DNA from: Mikania micrantha
Taxonomy: Eukaryota > Streptophyta > Magnoliopsida > Asterales > Asteraceae
Length of the DNA stretch: 64,000 bases
Direction of reading: 5' to 3'
NCBI GenBank assembly: GCA_009363875.1
Contig: CM018686.1
Span: forward strand, 682,001 to 746,000
The number at the start of each line of letters is the position of its first letter. Position 1 is the first letter of the stretch. A program made the translations under genes and the position numbers. Positions 23,010-35,000 of this stretch are shown here, piece after piece. The notes under the pieces are model-generated. The model saw only the letters and a program-made list of their open reading frames with translations, was not told the origin of the DNA and searched no databases.

Positions 23010-23289
23010 TGCCATGTTTGTGGTTCGCGCATATAATGTGTATATATATGTGGGGGCCTCGAGAGACAAAAGTAAAATTGCACTAATTTTAATGTTTTTT
23101 TACTTATTTTGTGTAAATAACGTTAAAACTGTTGATATGGTTTAATCAGACATCATGAGCCGAGGGTCTCACCGGAGGTAGTCTCTCTATCCCTACGGGG
23201 TAGGGGTAAGGGTGTCTACATCTTACCCTCCTCAGACCCTACCTTAGCATGCTAATGGGGGGATATACTGAGTAAGATGATGATGATGA
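23010..23289 (+). mobile_element. SINE copy 1
   Basis: 280 bases flanked by a perfect 16-bp target duplication (tgtcatgctctaatga at 22994-23009 and 23290-23305). It ends in a (gat)n tail. The 3' body gagccgagggtctcaccgga...ggggtaggggtaagg...cctcagaccct is the conserved part of a widespread plant SINE type. A second copy is at 29240-29526. Confidence 0.85.
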
Positions 23290-23305
23290 TGTCATGCTCT
23301 AATGA

Positions 23306-24167
23306 CACCAACACATTCTAATAATAGCTTATGAGCTGCATCTTATATGTTTATGTAGGTAATAGAAGTTTGAATTCGATGTGAACTAAAAAAACTAAAG
23401 ATAACAGGTGAATTAGTTGCCAACCCATGTTAATATTTTTTATGTTTCCGTTAGTGCTATGAATTGCAGCAGTCTTTTTTAAAAGAAAGGTTTTATAAAT
23501 TTGTGCTTATTTTAATTTAAGCTTTAATTAGGTTTTTTAGTGCTCTATTGACCCAAGTATATAAGTAGATTCGATAGTTCAACATCAGTATCTATCACAA
23601 TAAATATGGGTTCAAACAGGTTTGATTTATTTATTTATTTAGTTCATGTTGGAATTTGATTTTGCTAGACTAATGATCAAATATCTTTATAAGTGATAAC
23701 ATATTGCTTGGAATGATTATTTTTTGAATATCGATATCTCTAATATTAGATTCTAATTGAATCAGTTTAAACTTCAATGGAATTTATTTGAATGGTGACT
23801 AATAATAATCAATTGTTTTATCTTTTTTCTAACTATAGTAACTGTGATTAAATTCTCTCTGGTTATGTGTATGGAATCGTTGATGTTTTTGTGTTTCAGT
23901 TTATACAGAAAATTAGATGCAGAAACTTGTGCTACAAAAATTACTATTCCTTTTTCAAGCTCTTTCAAACATATTTCAAACAGAGTACAACCTATGCACT
24001 ACTATATACATACACCAATAGATGCAATATCATAGTCCTAAATTTTGTTTATGTATCTTCTTCACCTTCTTGAGCTTATCCCTTCATCGTCTTCACTTCT
24101 ATTCACCATCGTTAGTTCGTGCTTCGACCAGTGTCTCTCCATTCCCTCAAGCTCTTCGTTTTAAACG
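23306..24167. other. Non-coding AT-rich DNA
   Basis: No ORF longer than about 65 codons and no repeat pattern. It looks like intron or intergenic sequence. Confidence 0.55.
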
Positions 24168-24322
24168 GCGATGGTTGACACCTGTTTGCCTACGATGCGG
24201 TGGTTGCTGGCCGTTTCTTGGGTTCCGTGGTTGTTGGTTCCACCAGTCGTGATCTCTCTGCCAGTCTACCTCTTCATTGACGCTCTAACGAGTTCTCCTG
24301 ATCTCTTTCGTCAGGGTAGGGT
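24168..24322 (+). other. Possible 5' exon cut by the solo LTR
   Basis: A comparatively GC-rich stretch with ATG 24171 encodes a hydrophobic segment (MRWLLAVSWVPWLLVPPVVI) and runs straight into the putative LTR at 24323. GC-rich sequence resumes at 26685 and ends at a good splice donor (gatcag|gtgac, about 26831). It may be the first exon of a host or captured gene, but the product is not recognised. Confidence 0.25.
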
Positions 24323-26684
24323 TTTCACACCCCCTCCCCTCGGTACCCTGCACGACCGGGTCGCGTCGGTTTGCGGAAGCATTGGTTGGGAGAACTTGTC
24401 GTCCGAGGAGGGGGCGGGACTCGGGTGATCAGCTCTAAGCACAAAGGTACTCAAAGAACACAAGTCAAATATAGTACATAGTACATAAAACAAAGAACTC
24501 GTCAAAATAGTTTTAGAATTCGCCCAATAGAAATCAAAAAGTTTAAGTACTTGCCATATGAACCTGTTCAAAAGATTTAAGTAAAATAACTAATACATAA
24601 ATTAGTTATTGTTCCAAATGTTCTCGTCACGTCTCGTCATGTCAACCGTTCGAAAATAAGTACATAGTACACGTCCCAAAATAAAGTTCACAAAATAAGA
24701 TCATATAGTACAAGACGAAGAATCGTCAAAATAGGGTTCCTAGATGCATGCCCTGGCTGATTGACTCTTCTGTACTGTACTGTCACATGTTCTTGTCTTA
24801 GTTCTGCTCTGTACCTGAAAAATGTTTTAGTTTTGAAAGATCAGCACGAATGCTGGTGAGCTCGTAAGCGTTGACTCAATAAATATACATAAAACACAGT
24901 GCAATGATCAGTATTAACATAAAGTACCAGGAGTATAAGTTAGGATAAGACCCATAACCAAACCTTTAGTGTTCCAGATCGGTAACACTACATAGAGCGT
25001 ACCTAGTCCCACCTTAAGACTGAACAGTGTCTTAAATCTGTTAATGGCAATAAGCATTTCCCAGTCTGAACCGTGACTATAAGGAAGGAAGCTAACCTTC
25101 CGGGAAATAGGGTTGTCAGCCCAATAGTACTACCTATATTGACCACTCGGCCCCCCCATAGGGTTAATGGTCATGTCGACTTGTGAGATAAAGCCTGAAC
25201 TAACCTTATGTAACTATATACTTGTGCGTCATGTACCTATCTTAGTACAAACCATAGCACGAGTACTTGTCTGTTTAAAAGTTCTGTTCAGTATATGTTC
25301 CCCGAGGTTTGCAAAACAAAAAAGAGTAAAAGGGGGTTCATGACACTCACAGTTGAATAGTACGTATGAGCACCGATATAGTACCACAGTATCACTAGAA
25401 CGCTTAAATCGTCACCTGAACCATCATAATTACATCTTAAAATCAATGTCGAGTTAACAAATGGATTATTATTGTTGTTGGTACTCGGAACGAGAGGTTA
25501 ATGTCGGAAATCGCCAAAAACTAGGTCGGGTCAACTAGGGTTTTGACCAAAGTCAATTTGTCAAAATTTAAGGGTTCACGCGCACCGCCCCATGACAACG
25601 TTTGGATTGGCGCGCCCCGCCTGGGAATCTGGTCAAGCCGCCCGACTATTTTGTCTGGGGCGTACTGCCCAGACGTCACTGTTCGAGACCAGGCGTACCG
25701 CCTGGCTCGTTGAACCAGCCTAGTTCGAGCCTGGAACCTTTTATGGTCAAATCCGAGCCATTTAACAAGTTTTTGACACTCAAACACTTCATGTCGATTT
25801 TACTAACATCAAAAACTAACTTTTAGTCCATTTTATTAGTTCTTAAGGGCTTAATAACACGCTTTTTATGTCCGATTTATAGAATCGATCAAAGTTCATC
25901 ACTTTTTCATAGAATACACCAACATCTAGGGTGATTCAAGGCTAGATCCGAGATATTATACCAACAACAACCATGTTCCTACTGAAATCAAGAACCGAAC
26001 ATAAGGAATACTCACCGAATGAAGATCTAAGCGCCGAAATCGAAGATTTGGTGACTTTAAACACTAGTACACTATGATCCAAGCATATATCCACCAAGAT
26101 CCGTGTCGATCATGCATAAAGACATCACAACAATCATTAGCCACGAATTTAACTCATTGAAATCGTTCGAAACGAGAGTTTATGAACTTACCGAGTACGA
26201 TTCACGTTCCTACGAGGATTTAGCTTGAATCTTGAGGTCTTGCTTGTGGAAATTGATCAAGAGTCGGGCTATATGTGTTTATGTGTCTCTGGAACGTTTT
26301 AGAGGTGTAGGAGGTAGTTAGAATGGCTGGTTCTTGATCCTCCACAATTTATACCCGTTTTAAATCTGGGGCGTACCACCTAGATTGGACGTTCCTGTCT
26401 AGGCGTACCGCCTGAATTAAATAATACACACGCCCATGCTGTCTACCCGCGCGCATCGCCTGGCGTACAACCCTTGATTTCGGGCGGTACGCCTAGAACC
26501 AAAATCTTCGGCTCCAAGGTACTGGATCAAGAATTTCGGCCCGTTTCGCTTCCCGGTCCATCGTACTCGATCCTGACACGTCCAAATACGTCATAAATAC
26601 CCAAATACCCATTACAATTAGCAATGGAATCGTAAATCGGATATTAACCTAGAATTCGTACCTGTGAATTTCACATTTGTTACA
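24323..26684 (-). mobile_element. Probable solo LTR (Ty3/gypsy type)
   Basis: Read on the minus strand it starts TGTAACAAATG (26684 downwards) and ends ...GGGGTGTGAAA (24323), matching the end style of the other gypsy LTRs here. It has a TATAAAT near 26350 on the minus strand. A 5-bp target duplication is imperfect (agggt at 24318, acggt at 26685). No internal coding region is present. A cluster of palindromes with TAC centre lies at 25575-26495. The ends are inferred. Confidence 0.55.
25653..26495. repeat. Triloop palindromes with TAC centre
   Basis: Clear copies: 25689-25705 (7-bp arms CCAGGCG/CGCCTGG around TAC), 25658-25670 (GGGC..GCCC around GTACT), 26401-26413 (AGGCG/CGCCT around TAC) and 26483-26493 (GGCG/CGCC around GTA). 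Degenerate relatives are at about 25575-25625, 26366-26385 and 26450-26470. Confidence 0.75.
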
Positions 26685-28285
26685 ACGGTGGTCTTATTCG
26701 GTGACGAGATTGCCCTATCTTAGAGGTGGCGTCGCTTCCAGTTGTCGTTCATCTGGAGACCGGCAATTTGAGGGTGTCTCCGCCGCCGCCGGCCTACCGA
26801 CCTGCTGCTCTGTTGTTGCTGTCTCCGATCAGGTGACTTTTAGGGTTTCCTTACCAGTTGTCCTTTTTATTGCTGCTGTTGGTATGCACTTTAAGTATTC
26901 TTTCATTGATCTGTTTCATATTATGTAGCTGTTTTATTATTTTGCCTGTAAACTCATCTTTCAATTCACTATATATAATTAAATTCAGGCAATCAGGCAT
27001 GTTCATATCTTATTAATCCTGGTTTACTTTGTGTTTTACTTTGATATGATTTAATTGCATGAAACTTTAATTGATTTTTAATAATGGAATGTTTGGTGAT
27101 GTTTGTGTTGTATCTACTAAATGGATGTTTATATGTGTGCCTTGAGAGATAAATGGATGAGACTTCAATTTGCACTACTTATTATAGTTTTGAGCATGTT
27201 TTTCAATAATGGAGTGTTATAAACCTGACATTTTGCATTTACTACAGATTCTGTTTGTTTGAAAACTCAATTTTGGCTTTGGTAGTCTTTTGATTTGTTT
27301 TCTTCGTCCTGCTCATGATTGTCCTCTTTTGAGTTTGGTTTATGATTTATGTCTTTTTGATTTTGAAAATTAGGGATTTTTTGACATTCTGATGTAATGT
27401 ACTCAACTCTAATTTGTTTGACTGAACAGTAATATGTATTAATCGGCAAAGATAAAGCCCCTCACAAATTTACTCTTTCTTTTTTAGACATCTTGATGCA
27501 GCAGGTATTTTATTTGTGTCGTTTGTCTAACTAAAGTAAATCAGGCTTGAATATAGATGATGCATCTATGTTGTTACATCATACATGTTCGCATATGGAT
27601 AATTGAGTGTTCAATTTCCTAATAATGTTTACTATTTCACAAGAATGAATGCAGTTGTCTTTATTGAAAAATGAGGCTTGCTTTTGCGGACGGTGATTTT
27701 ATGGTTGGTTTTAGATTTTTTTGGCTGTGATGACTAACCTACGAGATTATGTTCGGGCAGGGATTCAATGTTACATATCTTGGCGGGACAAGAACTTTGC
27801 AACCTTGATGACTCACGTCTTTGTTCGCTTTTTACAGGTCTGAGCCTTCTGTATATACTTTGGCCACATTGGCTATGATGACAACCAAGTATAAACTGAA
27901 ATCATAACAATTGTAACCCGTTTAATTCAACCCGGCTGATTAAATCATGAGCTTGAAAGTTTGTACACGCTACTGAAAGACAGGCCGCATCATGGCGGGG
28001 TAACATGGCTAATGTTGCAGCCATGGCAGAGATTGTACTCATAAAATGTGAAACTTGCACTATATTGTGGAGTTTGTTAATTTGTGTTCTATTTGTTTAG
28101 TTTGTCTAACAATGGTGATATATATACACATCAATATTAGATGATGTATTTATGAGTTGTTCAGATAACAGCTATAATTGTTATTATACTTTCCTAACTT
28201 TTTTAATTTCTTACTTTCTTTTTCTTTTTAATTTGTTATTTTAATATTTTAGAGATTCATTCAATCCTATATTCTATAGATCAGG
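26685..28285. other. Gene-like but unassigned DNA
   Basis: After the GC-rich start at 26685-26830 the region is T-rich and intron-like. One frame at about 27735-27838 (RDYVRAGIQCYISWRDKN...) ends at an acceptor/donor-like ttttacag|gtctg and has protein-like composition. I do not recognise it. It could be an exon of a decayed or captured gene. Confidence 0.3.
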
Positions 28286-28288
28286 TAA

Positions 28289-28609
28289 GAGCATTCACAT
28301 CCCGTGCCCTAAAAATATGTGAGAGAGGTTTGTATATTTTATGAAGTGGTTATGAGGAGTTGTGAGAGGAGAAGAGATGGGGATTTTTTTTTTATTGTCA
28401 AATATGGGGATTTAGGATAGAGAAACGGTAAATTTTAAGAAGAGAGAAAAATAATGATGTTGATTTAATAGTTTTTTTAAAGTGGTTGTGAGTGAAAGAG
28501 AGAGAAAATGTAGTAATAAATATATGAAAAAGTAATGATACAATACGAAAGTGTAATTAAAAAATATTATTTATAGGGGATGAGAATGGGAAATGGGATG
28601 TGAATGCTC
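28289..28609. mobile_element. Tourist-type (PIF/Harbinger) MITE
   Basis: 321 bases with 15-bp perfect terminal inverted repeats (GAGCATTCACATCCC / GGGATGTGAATGCTC) and a TAA target duplication (28286-28288 and 28610-28612). It is AT-rich and non-coding. Three-base TWA duplication and these ends are typical of PIF/Harbinger MITEs. Confidence 0.88.
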
Positions 28610-28612
28610 TAA

Positions 28613-29224
28613 GACCATGTAATCATGTATTTTGGCATGTTGTTAGACACTTTAGGTGTTAGTTTTATCTCTTTGTTGTGTTTAATGTTAAATTATTGTT
28701 ATCATGTATTTTCAATTTCATATTTTGTTGAATATTAAAGTAGTTATACGTTGCTCAATGTGATTAACCTGGAGTATATATTTAATGGAAGAAGTTTGGC
28801 TTTTCACTAAGTAACTGTTCAGTTTTAAACATAAATTTATGTGTTTTTTTATTCTGTTTATACTTCTTAATTACAGCCTATTGATAGTCACCATTTGCAT
28901 TGAACGTCCAGATTTAACCTTTGTTCTTCTGTTAATACTTTAGTTTTATCAATTTTGCTATTTTTTTTAATTAATTTCCCTAATACTGGATATTTGTGGA
29001 CTATTTCTTTTTGTTTAGCATGATGAGGAGACTCAGGAACCATCAAAAGTTTCACATGAACATGATCGTAAGAATCATTGAATGCTATAGATGAATATGG
29101 CGACTATGGTCATTCTCATATGTTTGGAAGTAAGGTACACTAATACGTTCACATCATCTTTTTTATCACAATGTTTTCTTTTTGAAAAAAATTTACACAA
29201 TTTTGGTCATGTGAATATTTTTGG
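28613..29224. other. Non-coding, with small protein-like patches
   Basis: Mostly T-rich. Two short frames at about 29019-29075 (DEETQEPSKVSHEHD) and 29085-29130 (DEYGDYGHSHMFG) look like exon pieces of an acidic protein, and a donor-like gtaagg follows the second. No family is recognised. Confidence 0.3.
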
Positions 29225-29239
29225 CTGTTTGATTCTACT

Positions 29240-29526
29240 CAATCAATCAATCAATCAACGTACTCAGTATATCCCGCCATTAGCATGCTAAGGCAGGGTC
29301 TGAGGAGGGTGAGATGTAGACAGCCTTACCCCTACCCCGTAGGGGTAGAGAGGCTGCTTCCAGTGAGACCCTCGGCTCATGATGCTTGATCAACCGTCTG
29401 AAACGATTTTAACGTTATTTTCACTGAATAAGTAAAATAACGTTAAAATTAGTGCAATTTTACTTTTGCCCTCAAGTGCTGTCGACACATATATACATTA
29501 TATGTGCGCATCGCTAACGGGGTGTA
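29240..29526 (-). mobile_element. SINE copy 2
   Basis: 287 bases in minus orientation, homologous to 23010-23289. A perfect 15-bp target duplication (ctgtttgattctact) is at 29225-29239 and 29527-29541. The 3' tail is a (TTGA)n run, seen as tcaatcaatcaatcaatcaa at its left end. Confidence 0.88.
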
Positions 29527-29571
29527 CTGTTTGATTCTACTGATATATAAAATTAAATATAATTTTAAATA

Positions 29572-29869
29572 GACTAAATTACAGAAATGATCCTTTAAGT
29601 TTACACAAAGTTACAGAAATAGTCCTTTAAGTTTAAAAGTTTCAGGGATGGTCCTTTAATGAGATTTTTGTTTCAGAAATTCCTTTAAAGGACTAAAAAT
29701 GAAACTTTTTACAAACCTTTAAAGGACCATTTCTGCAACTAAAAATATGATTAAAGGACTATTTCTGAAACAAAAATCTCATTAAAGGACCATCCCTAAA
29801 ACTTTTAAACTTAAAGGACTATTTCTGCAATTTTGTGTAAACTTAAAGGACCATTTCTGTAATTTAGTC
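29572..29869. mobile_element. Foldback MITE, Mutator type
   Basis: 298 bases that fold almost end to end: gactaaattacagaaatg...catttctgtaatttagtc, with repeated ggaccatttctg/cagaaatagtcc motifs inside both arms. A perfect 9-bp target duplication TTTTAAATA (29563-29571 and 29870-29878) points to a Mutator-class transposase. A transcript through it would be a long hairpin and a candidate small-RNA source. Confidence 0.88.
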
Positions 29870-29901
29870 TTTTAAATAACATGAGCATTGTTAATGTTGT
29901 T

Positions 29902-30035
29902 AACAGGCAATCAACAAACCCACCCAAATTTCCTTCTTTAAATAATACTGAAATTGAAGCATTTGAAAAGTTTACAAAGCCCAATGATGAGTACGATTGT
30001 GTTGACAAGTATTCTTTTAAGGCAGCACATGTGTA
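29902..30035 (+). other. Possible exon fragment
   Basis: After a plausible acceptor (gttaacag|gcaatc) a frame encodes NNTEIEAFEKFTKPNDEYD and related sequence up to a stop at about 30035. Composition is protein-like but the product is not recognised. It may belong with the patches at 29019-29130. Confidence 0.25.
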
Positions 30036-30454
30036 GCTCATCGTCAACTTAAAAAAAATACAAAATAATACATTTCTTCTTGCTTAACATTCTGCACTAC
30101 TTGACGAACTTATCTAAAATCCCGGGAAAGGTCTTTTGTTTCTGTGTATTTCTTTAAGCATTGTAATTTCATTTTCAATTTGACATTTTGCAATCAAGTA
30201 CTATATATGCAAACCACATAGTAGTGGTTATAGTTTTAGTATATTTTTATCTAATTTCCTAAATATTTACATACTTGCTTTTTTTTTACAGGTAATGACT
30301 CTAAATATCGACGCGTGCTTGGATGTTGGGGCCACTATTTAAGCTAAAGACATTTGTGAGGTTATTTATCGCGTACTTCAAAATTCTTTAAGTGTTTGGG
30401 TCCTGGTTTACCTACGTCAACATAAACGAAATAGTGGACTTCACATCATCATAT

Positions 30455-30496
30455 CTGACCCGGACCCGACGCAACGCACGGGTCCTAAACCCTAGT
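30455..30496 (+). mobile_element. Helitron-like 3' terminus
   Basis: A hairpin-forming cccgacgcaacgcacggg is followed by a terminus ccctagt and then T, the usual Helitron 3' end. I could not find the matching 5' TC end, so the extent of this element is unknown. Confidence 0.5.
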
Positions 30497-32028
30497 TTTT
30501 ATTTAATTGTCATCTTTGTCTTTAATGATTACGAGAAATGTCATTATAATCTTTTTGAAAAGAGTTTTCAAAGGGTTTGTTATTTTATGAAAACACCTTT
30601 TTATATTTTAACTTTTATAAAACTAATCAAAATGTGTGGCTCATTTTTGAAAATCAGAATCCATGGCAATCTTTTTGTTTTGAACATAATAGACATACCA
30701 ACTTAGAATTTCAACCTAGTATGAAGGAAGATGATGAGTCGATTAACAGGGGTTATATGGTATCATTGGGGCTTAAATAGTATGTAGCCATTTTGGAGAA
30801 CAGGGGTTATATGGCCCAATGATATCAAAAACACACACACACACACGCATACTATGTATCATTGGAGTTGAGGAAAACTAATATTGTCCATCGTATTAAC
30901 CCAGAGATGGAAACTCATTGTGGAAGATACCAACTTAGAATTTCAACCTCTGTTAATATATACCTAGTATTTTGTTGCATGTTTTCAGAAAAAAGAAGTT
31001 TTATTGGCATATCATGGATCGACGTTTGTTAATATCAAACTAGCTAGACCTATATCATGGGTTTTGTAAAAATTTGTATGGTTTGCAAACTAGACGAAAA
31101 GCAGTAGCTAGCCCAGGAAAAGCTCATGAGCATCCTTCAACAAAAACGTACGCCTGTTACTATAATTGACATATGATTTTTAAGAGAAAGGGAGAGTGTT
31201 TGTGTCGAATCCTATTAAAGTAAGTAGATGATTTGTCAAGTTTGGCTGCTGATTAAAGTAATATTTATTGTAACTAGTTCCAATCCATAAATGTGAGTTA
31301 ATACATACCCTTGCTTGTTTATTAAAAAAGATTCTAATTAAGCTTGATCTAACAATGGGGTTTTTAGGTAATTGTGGGGTCTTTTTTAAGGGTAATTTTG
31401 GAATTTCAGGAATAAGGTATGTGAAAGTAATATAAATTAGAAGGATAAATTAAACAATTCAAAGATAGAAAGTTGAATGGGGGAGGAGATAGTTTGTTTT
31501 AATATAGAGTATAGATTTGATGAAAACAATGGGACGTAGGAATTAATTGTAATAATGTGTTGGGATTAGAAAGTTGTTATTAATTGTACACTGTAGTTCA
31601 TCAATAGAGGGGAGACTATTAATTTAACCTATGGGACAATGGTAGTTGGAATATGAATGCATATTACACATATTTTATTTCGCACATAAATACAAGGTTT
31701 ATTACACTATCCATCAAACAAGAGCCCACACACAAAAATACAAAATCCTTAAAAAAGCAAACTAGTAGAGTCTACAACTCTTTATTATTAAATATTTCAA
31801 CCCTTAAAACTCTTAGTGTTGAGAAAAGTAAGTGTTAAACTCCAGAATATTGTCAATCACAAGAGTGATTGTGACCATATTTTAGAGTTTAATGGTCATT
31901 TGGGCAACAATAAGAGTTGAGGGACGAAAAACTTGTAGATAAAAGAGATCATAGTTTTTCCCTTATTGAGTTTTCAACCTATAAAACAACACATTATTGG
32001 TGGTGGATTATATGGGTAATTGATTCAT
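30497..32028. other. Non-coding flank downstream of the ADP-ribosyltransferase gene
   Basis: AT-rich with an (AC)n run at about 30829-30846. No gene seen. The last part (about 31930-32028) would be the 3' UTR of the minus-strand gene; no single polyadenylation signal stands out. Confidence 0.5.
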
Positions 32029-35000
32029 CTACAGTTCATCATGATCACGACCAGGCACTTCTATGTCGTGGTCATGGACGTCAAGACCATTGTTAGAACG
32101 AGGCAAGATGCTCTTGAGAGAAGGCCAGTTAGGAAAGATTTTTTTAGGACCATTAACGATATAGTCGTTGGTGGATGCAGGGGCAAAGTTTATGAGTGCA
32201 TAAGTATCCCCTTTAAATATATAGGCCTCATTCCAGCGATGAGAAGCGAATGCTGCATCGATTCCCTTGTCAAAGATGGTGCCTTTCAGGCTTGGGTAAC
32301 CTTCACCAATGTGTTTGATATGAAAAAGCTTAGGTTTATTATCTGAATAGTTAATAAGTGCATACTGATTCCCTTTGAAAAGGTAGGCTTCATCCTTAGT
32401 GCTTGATTCAAAAGCTGCATCAACGCCAGTTTCGAATACTGTTCCCTTGAGGAAGAAAAACATTTTAAAGATGCTCATTGGACCCTTGAGTATCTTGTCA
32501 TTTTTTGTACCTGGACAACAAATTTAATAGAATATACCTCAACACATAACTTAAAATTTGACAACTTAGTGTCTAAATACATACTTAATCAACGATCGAG
32601 TTAGTAGCTTTTTTTGCTAATGAAATTGTGAGAATACATTTTATGTACTAATAATTTAATCAAACAATGAGAAAAATTATATATAGGTACGGCCCCTAAT
32701 GTTTTTCCCACAGGTACATCCAATCCCTTGTTAAATGAGATGTTTTTGAAAATTTTAACAATAAATTATGGCATTTTGGTACCTGGAGCATAGTCAATCT
32801 TGGCACAGAGATTCCCAGAAAATATGAAGCATATGTTGCCGTAATGGGTAGTAAAGGCACAATCTATTCCATGCTCTCCAAAAGCCGTTCCACTAAGGCT
32901 TGGGAACGAATCACAAATGAGATGAGGACCATTGACCACTCTATCTGCCGTGCTCCCTGGTGCATAGTTTATGAGAGCATACTCATTTTTCATGAACACA
33001 TACACTTCATTGTTTCGACTAGAGCGGAATGCGGCATTAATGAGGATTCCATCATCCACCAAGGCCTTGTAGTTGACGTATCTGATATTGGTTTCTCTCT
33101 TTCTTCTCATATGCGGCGGATTCCAAGTTTGAGTAATAAGATCCTCCATTTTTTTGGTATTAGGATTCTTGTACAACTTTATAGGCCTTTGGATTTGAGG
33201 CATTCTTGCATCAGCATAAAATAACTCAGGATTGAATCCTCCGTTTATATGTAGGATATTGTTTACTCTTTCCCTTCTCGTATGTCTGATGACGATAACA
33301 AAAGATATTAATTAAATTGGAGAGCATTAAGTGGACATGAAGAATTAGTAATAGATGGATGTACACAGACTTACCTGCCGGAGGCTTGTAGCCTAAACAA
33401 TTGAGCAGAGCGGATGTATTGAGGAGCTATGCCATAAACAAAAGCAACTTCATCTTGTGCGGGGAAGCGATAACGACCACCAAGTGTCTCCGCCACCCAA
33501 ATACCTCCCGGAGCATATATTTCGTACCGGGTAACCACAACCGCTCTTTGTTCTGGACGCACTGGCGGATACCAACCACTGTCTAGAGTGGTACTCACAA
33601 AACAATGACGGGCTGGTCGTGTGCTGTCAAGAGGCCTACCACCAGCGTTCACATATTGTTCTAAGTTGCAGTAAACTTCATCACTCACATTTTCTTGTCT
33701 CCTTGCATGAAACCCGTTTGCAAACACCTATAAATTAAATATTTGCACATCACACGAATTTAACTTTTTCATTCTTAAAAAAAGCACAACATCAGCGACC
33801 AGTAAAAACTAGTTTTATACCCGTCCTCTGGACGGATACTTTGTTATGTTAATTTTTGTTAATTGATTTTTTTTTATTTTTAAATTTAATTTTTTTTATT
33901 GTGCTTTACTTTAGGCAGTTGTAAATTTGGTTTATAATATAGACTAAGGGTCTGTTTGGTACGAAGGAATGGAATGGACGGGAGAATGAAATGGACGGAA
34001 GAATGGAATGGACGAGGGAATGAAATGGATCATTACCATTCCATTGTCTTGTTTGGTTACCTATGGTAATGAAATGATTCATTACTTTATGTTGTTTGTT
34101 AAATATGAGAAGATGAAGAAATGGAATACAATTTATGGGTGAATTTGTGGTTCTAATCATTGTTCGAATCATGGGTCGGGTCGTGGGTTGGCTCATGTGT
34201 CATGTGTCACGGGTCGAAACATGGTTCGGACCGTCAGTCGGTTCATTGATTGGTTTTTGTTTTGTCCATGGTTCGATCATGAGTCGTGCCACGAGGCAAT
34301 TCATGGATCGGGTCATGGTTTGGGTCATGCGACGGATCATAGTTCAGATCATGGTTTGGTTCATGGGTCGGGTCATGGTTTGGTTCATGGGTCGGGTCAT
34401 TGTTTGAGTCATGGGTCGGGTTAGGTCATCCTTCGAGTCATGGTTTGGGTCATAGGTTTGGTTACGAGTCGGGTCATAGTTCGCTTTATGGTCCATGTCA
34501 TGGGTCAGGTCAAGGGTCGGGTTGGGGTTTTAGTCATGGGTCGGGTCATAGTTTTGGACATGGGTCGGTAATGTTTTGGACATGGGTCGGGTCATTGGTC
34601 GGATCATTCCTTCAAGAGAAGGAATGAATAAAAAACACCTCTACTCCAAGGAATGAAAATCATCAAAAGTGAAGGAATCACATTCCTTATGGAATAGTAC
34701 ATTCCATTCCTATGTGGTAACCAAACACGTTTCTTTTCATTCCAACGTAATGACTCATTCCATTCCACCATTTATTCATGCATACCAAACACCATTCATT
34801 CTCCAATTTCTTATTAAATTTGATTTGATTGTAAACCGAACACTTCTAAATTACATAACCCGAATAATATAGACACACACGCATATATGAGAATGATATT
34901 TTTTAAACCACTTTAAGTTGTGAAAATTATGAATTAAACCATAATGCGGGTATTTTTTAAAGTTTTTTATACATATTTGTAACATCATTTTGTAAATTTT

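Noticed and set aside
31274..31514. Minus-strand Helitron starting tctatactctatatt
   Set aside because: The start string fits, but no hairpin precedes the actagt at the other end.
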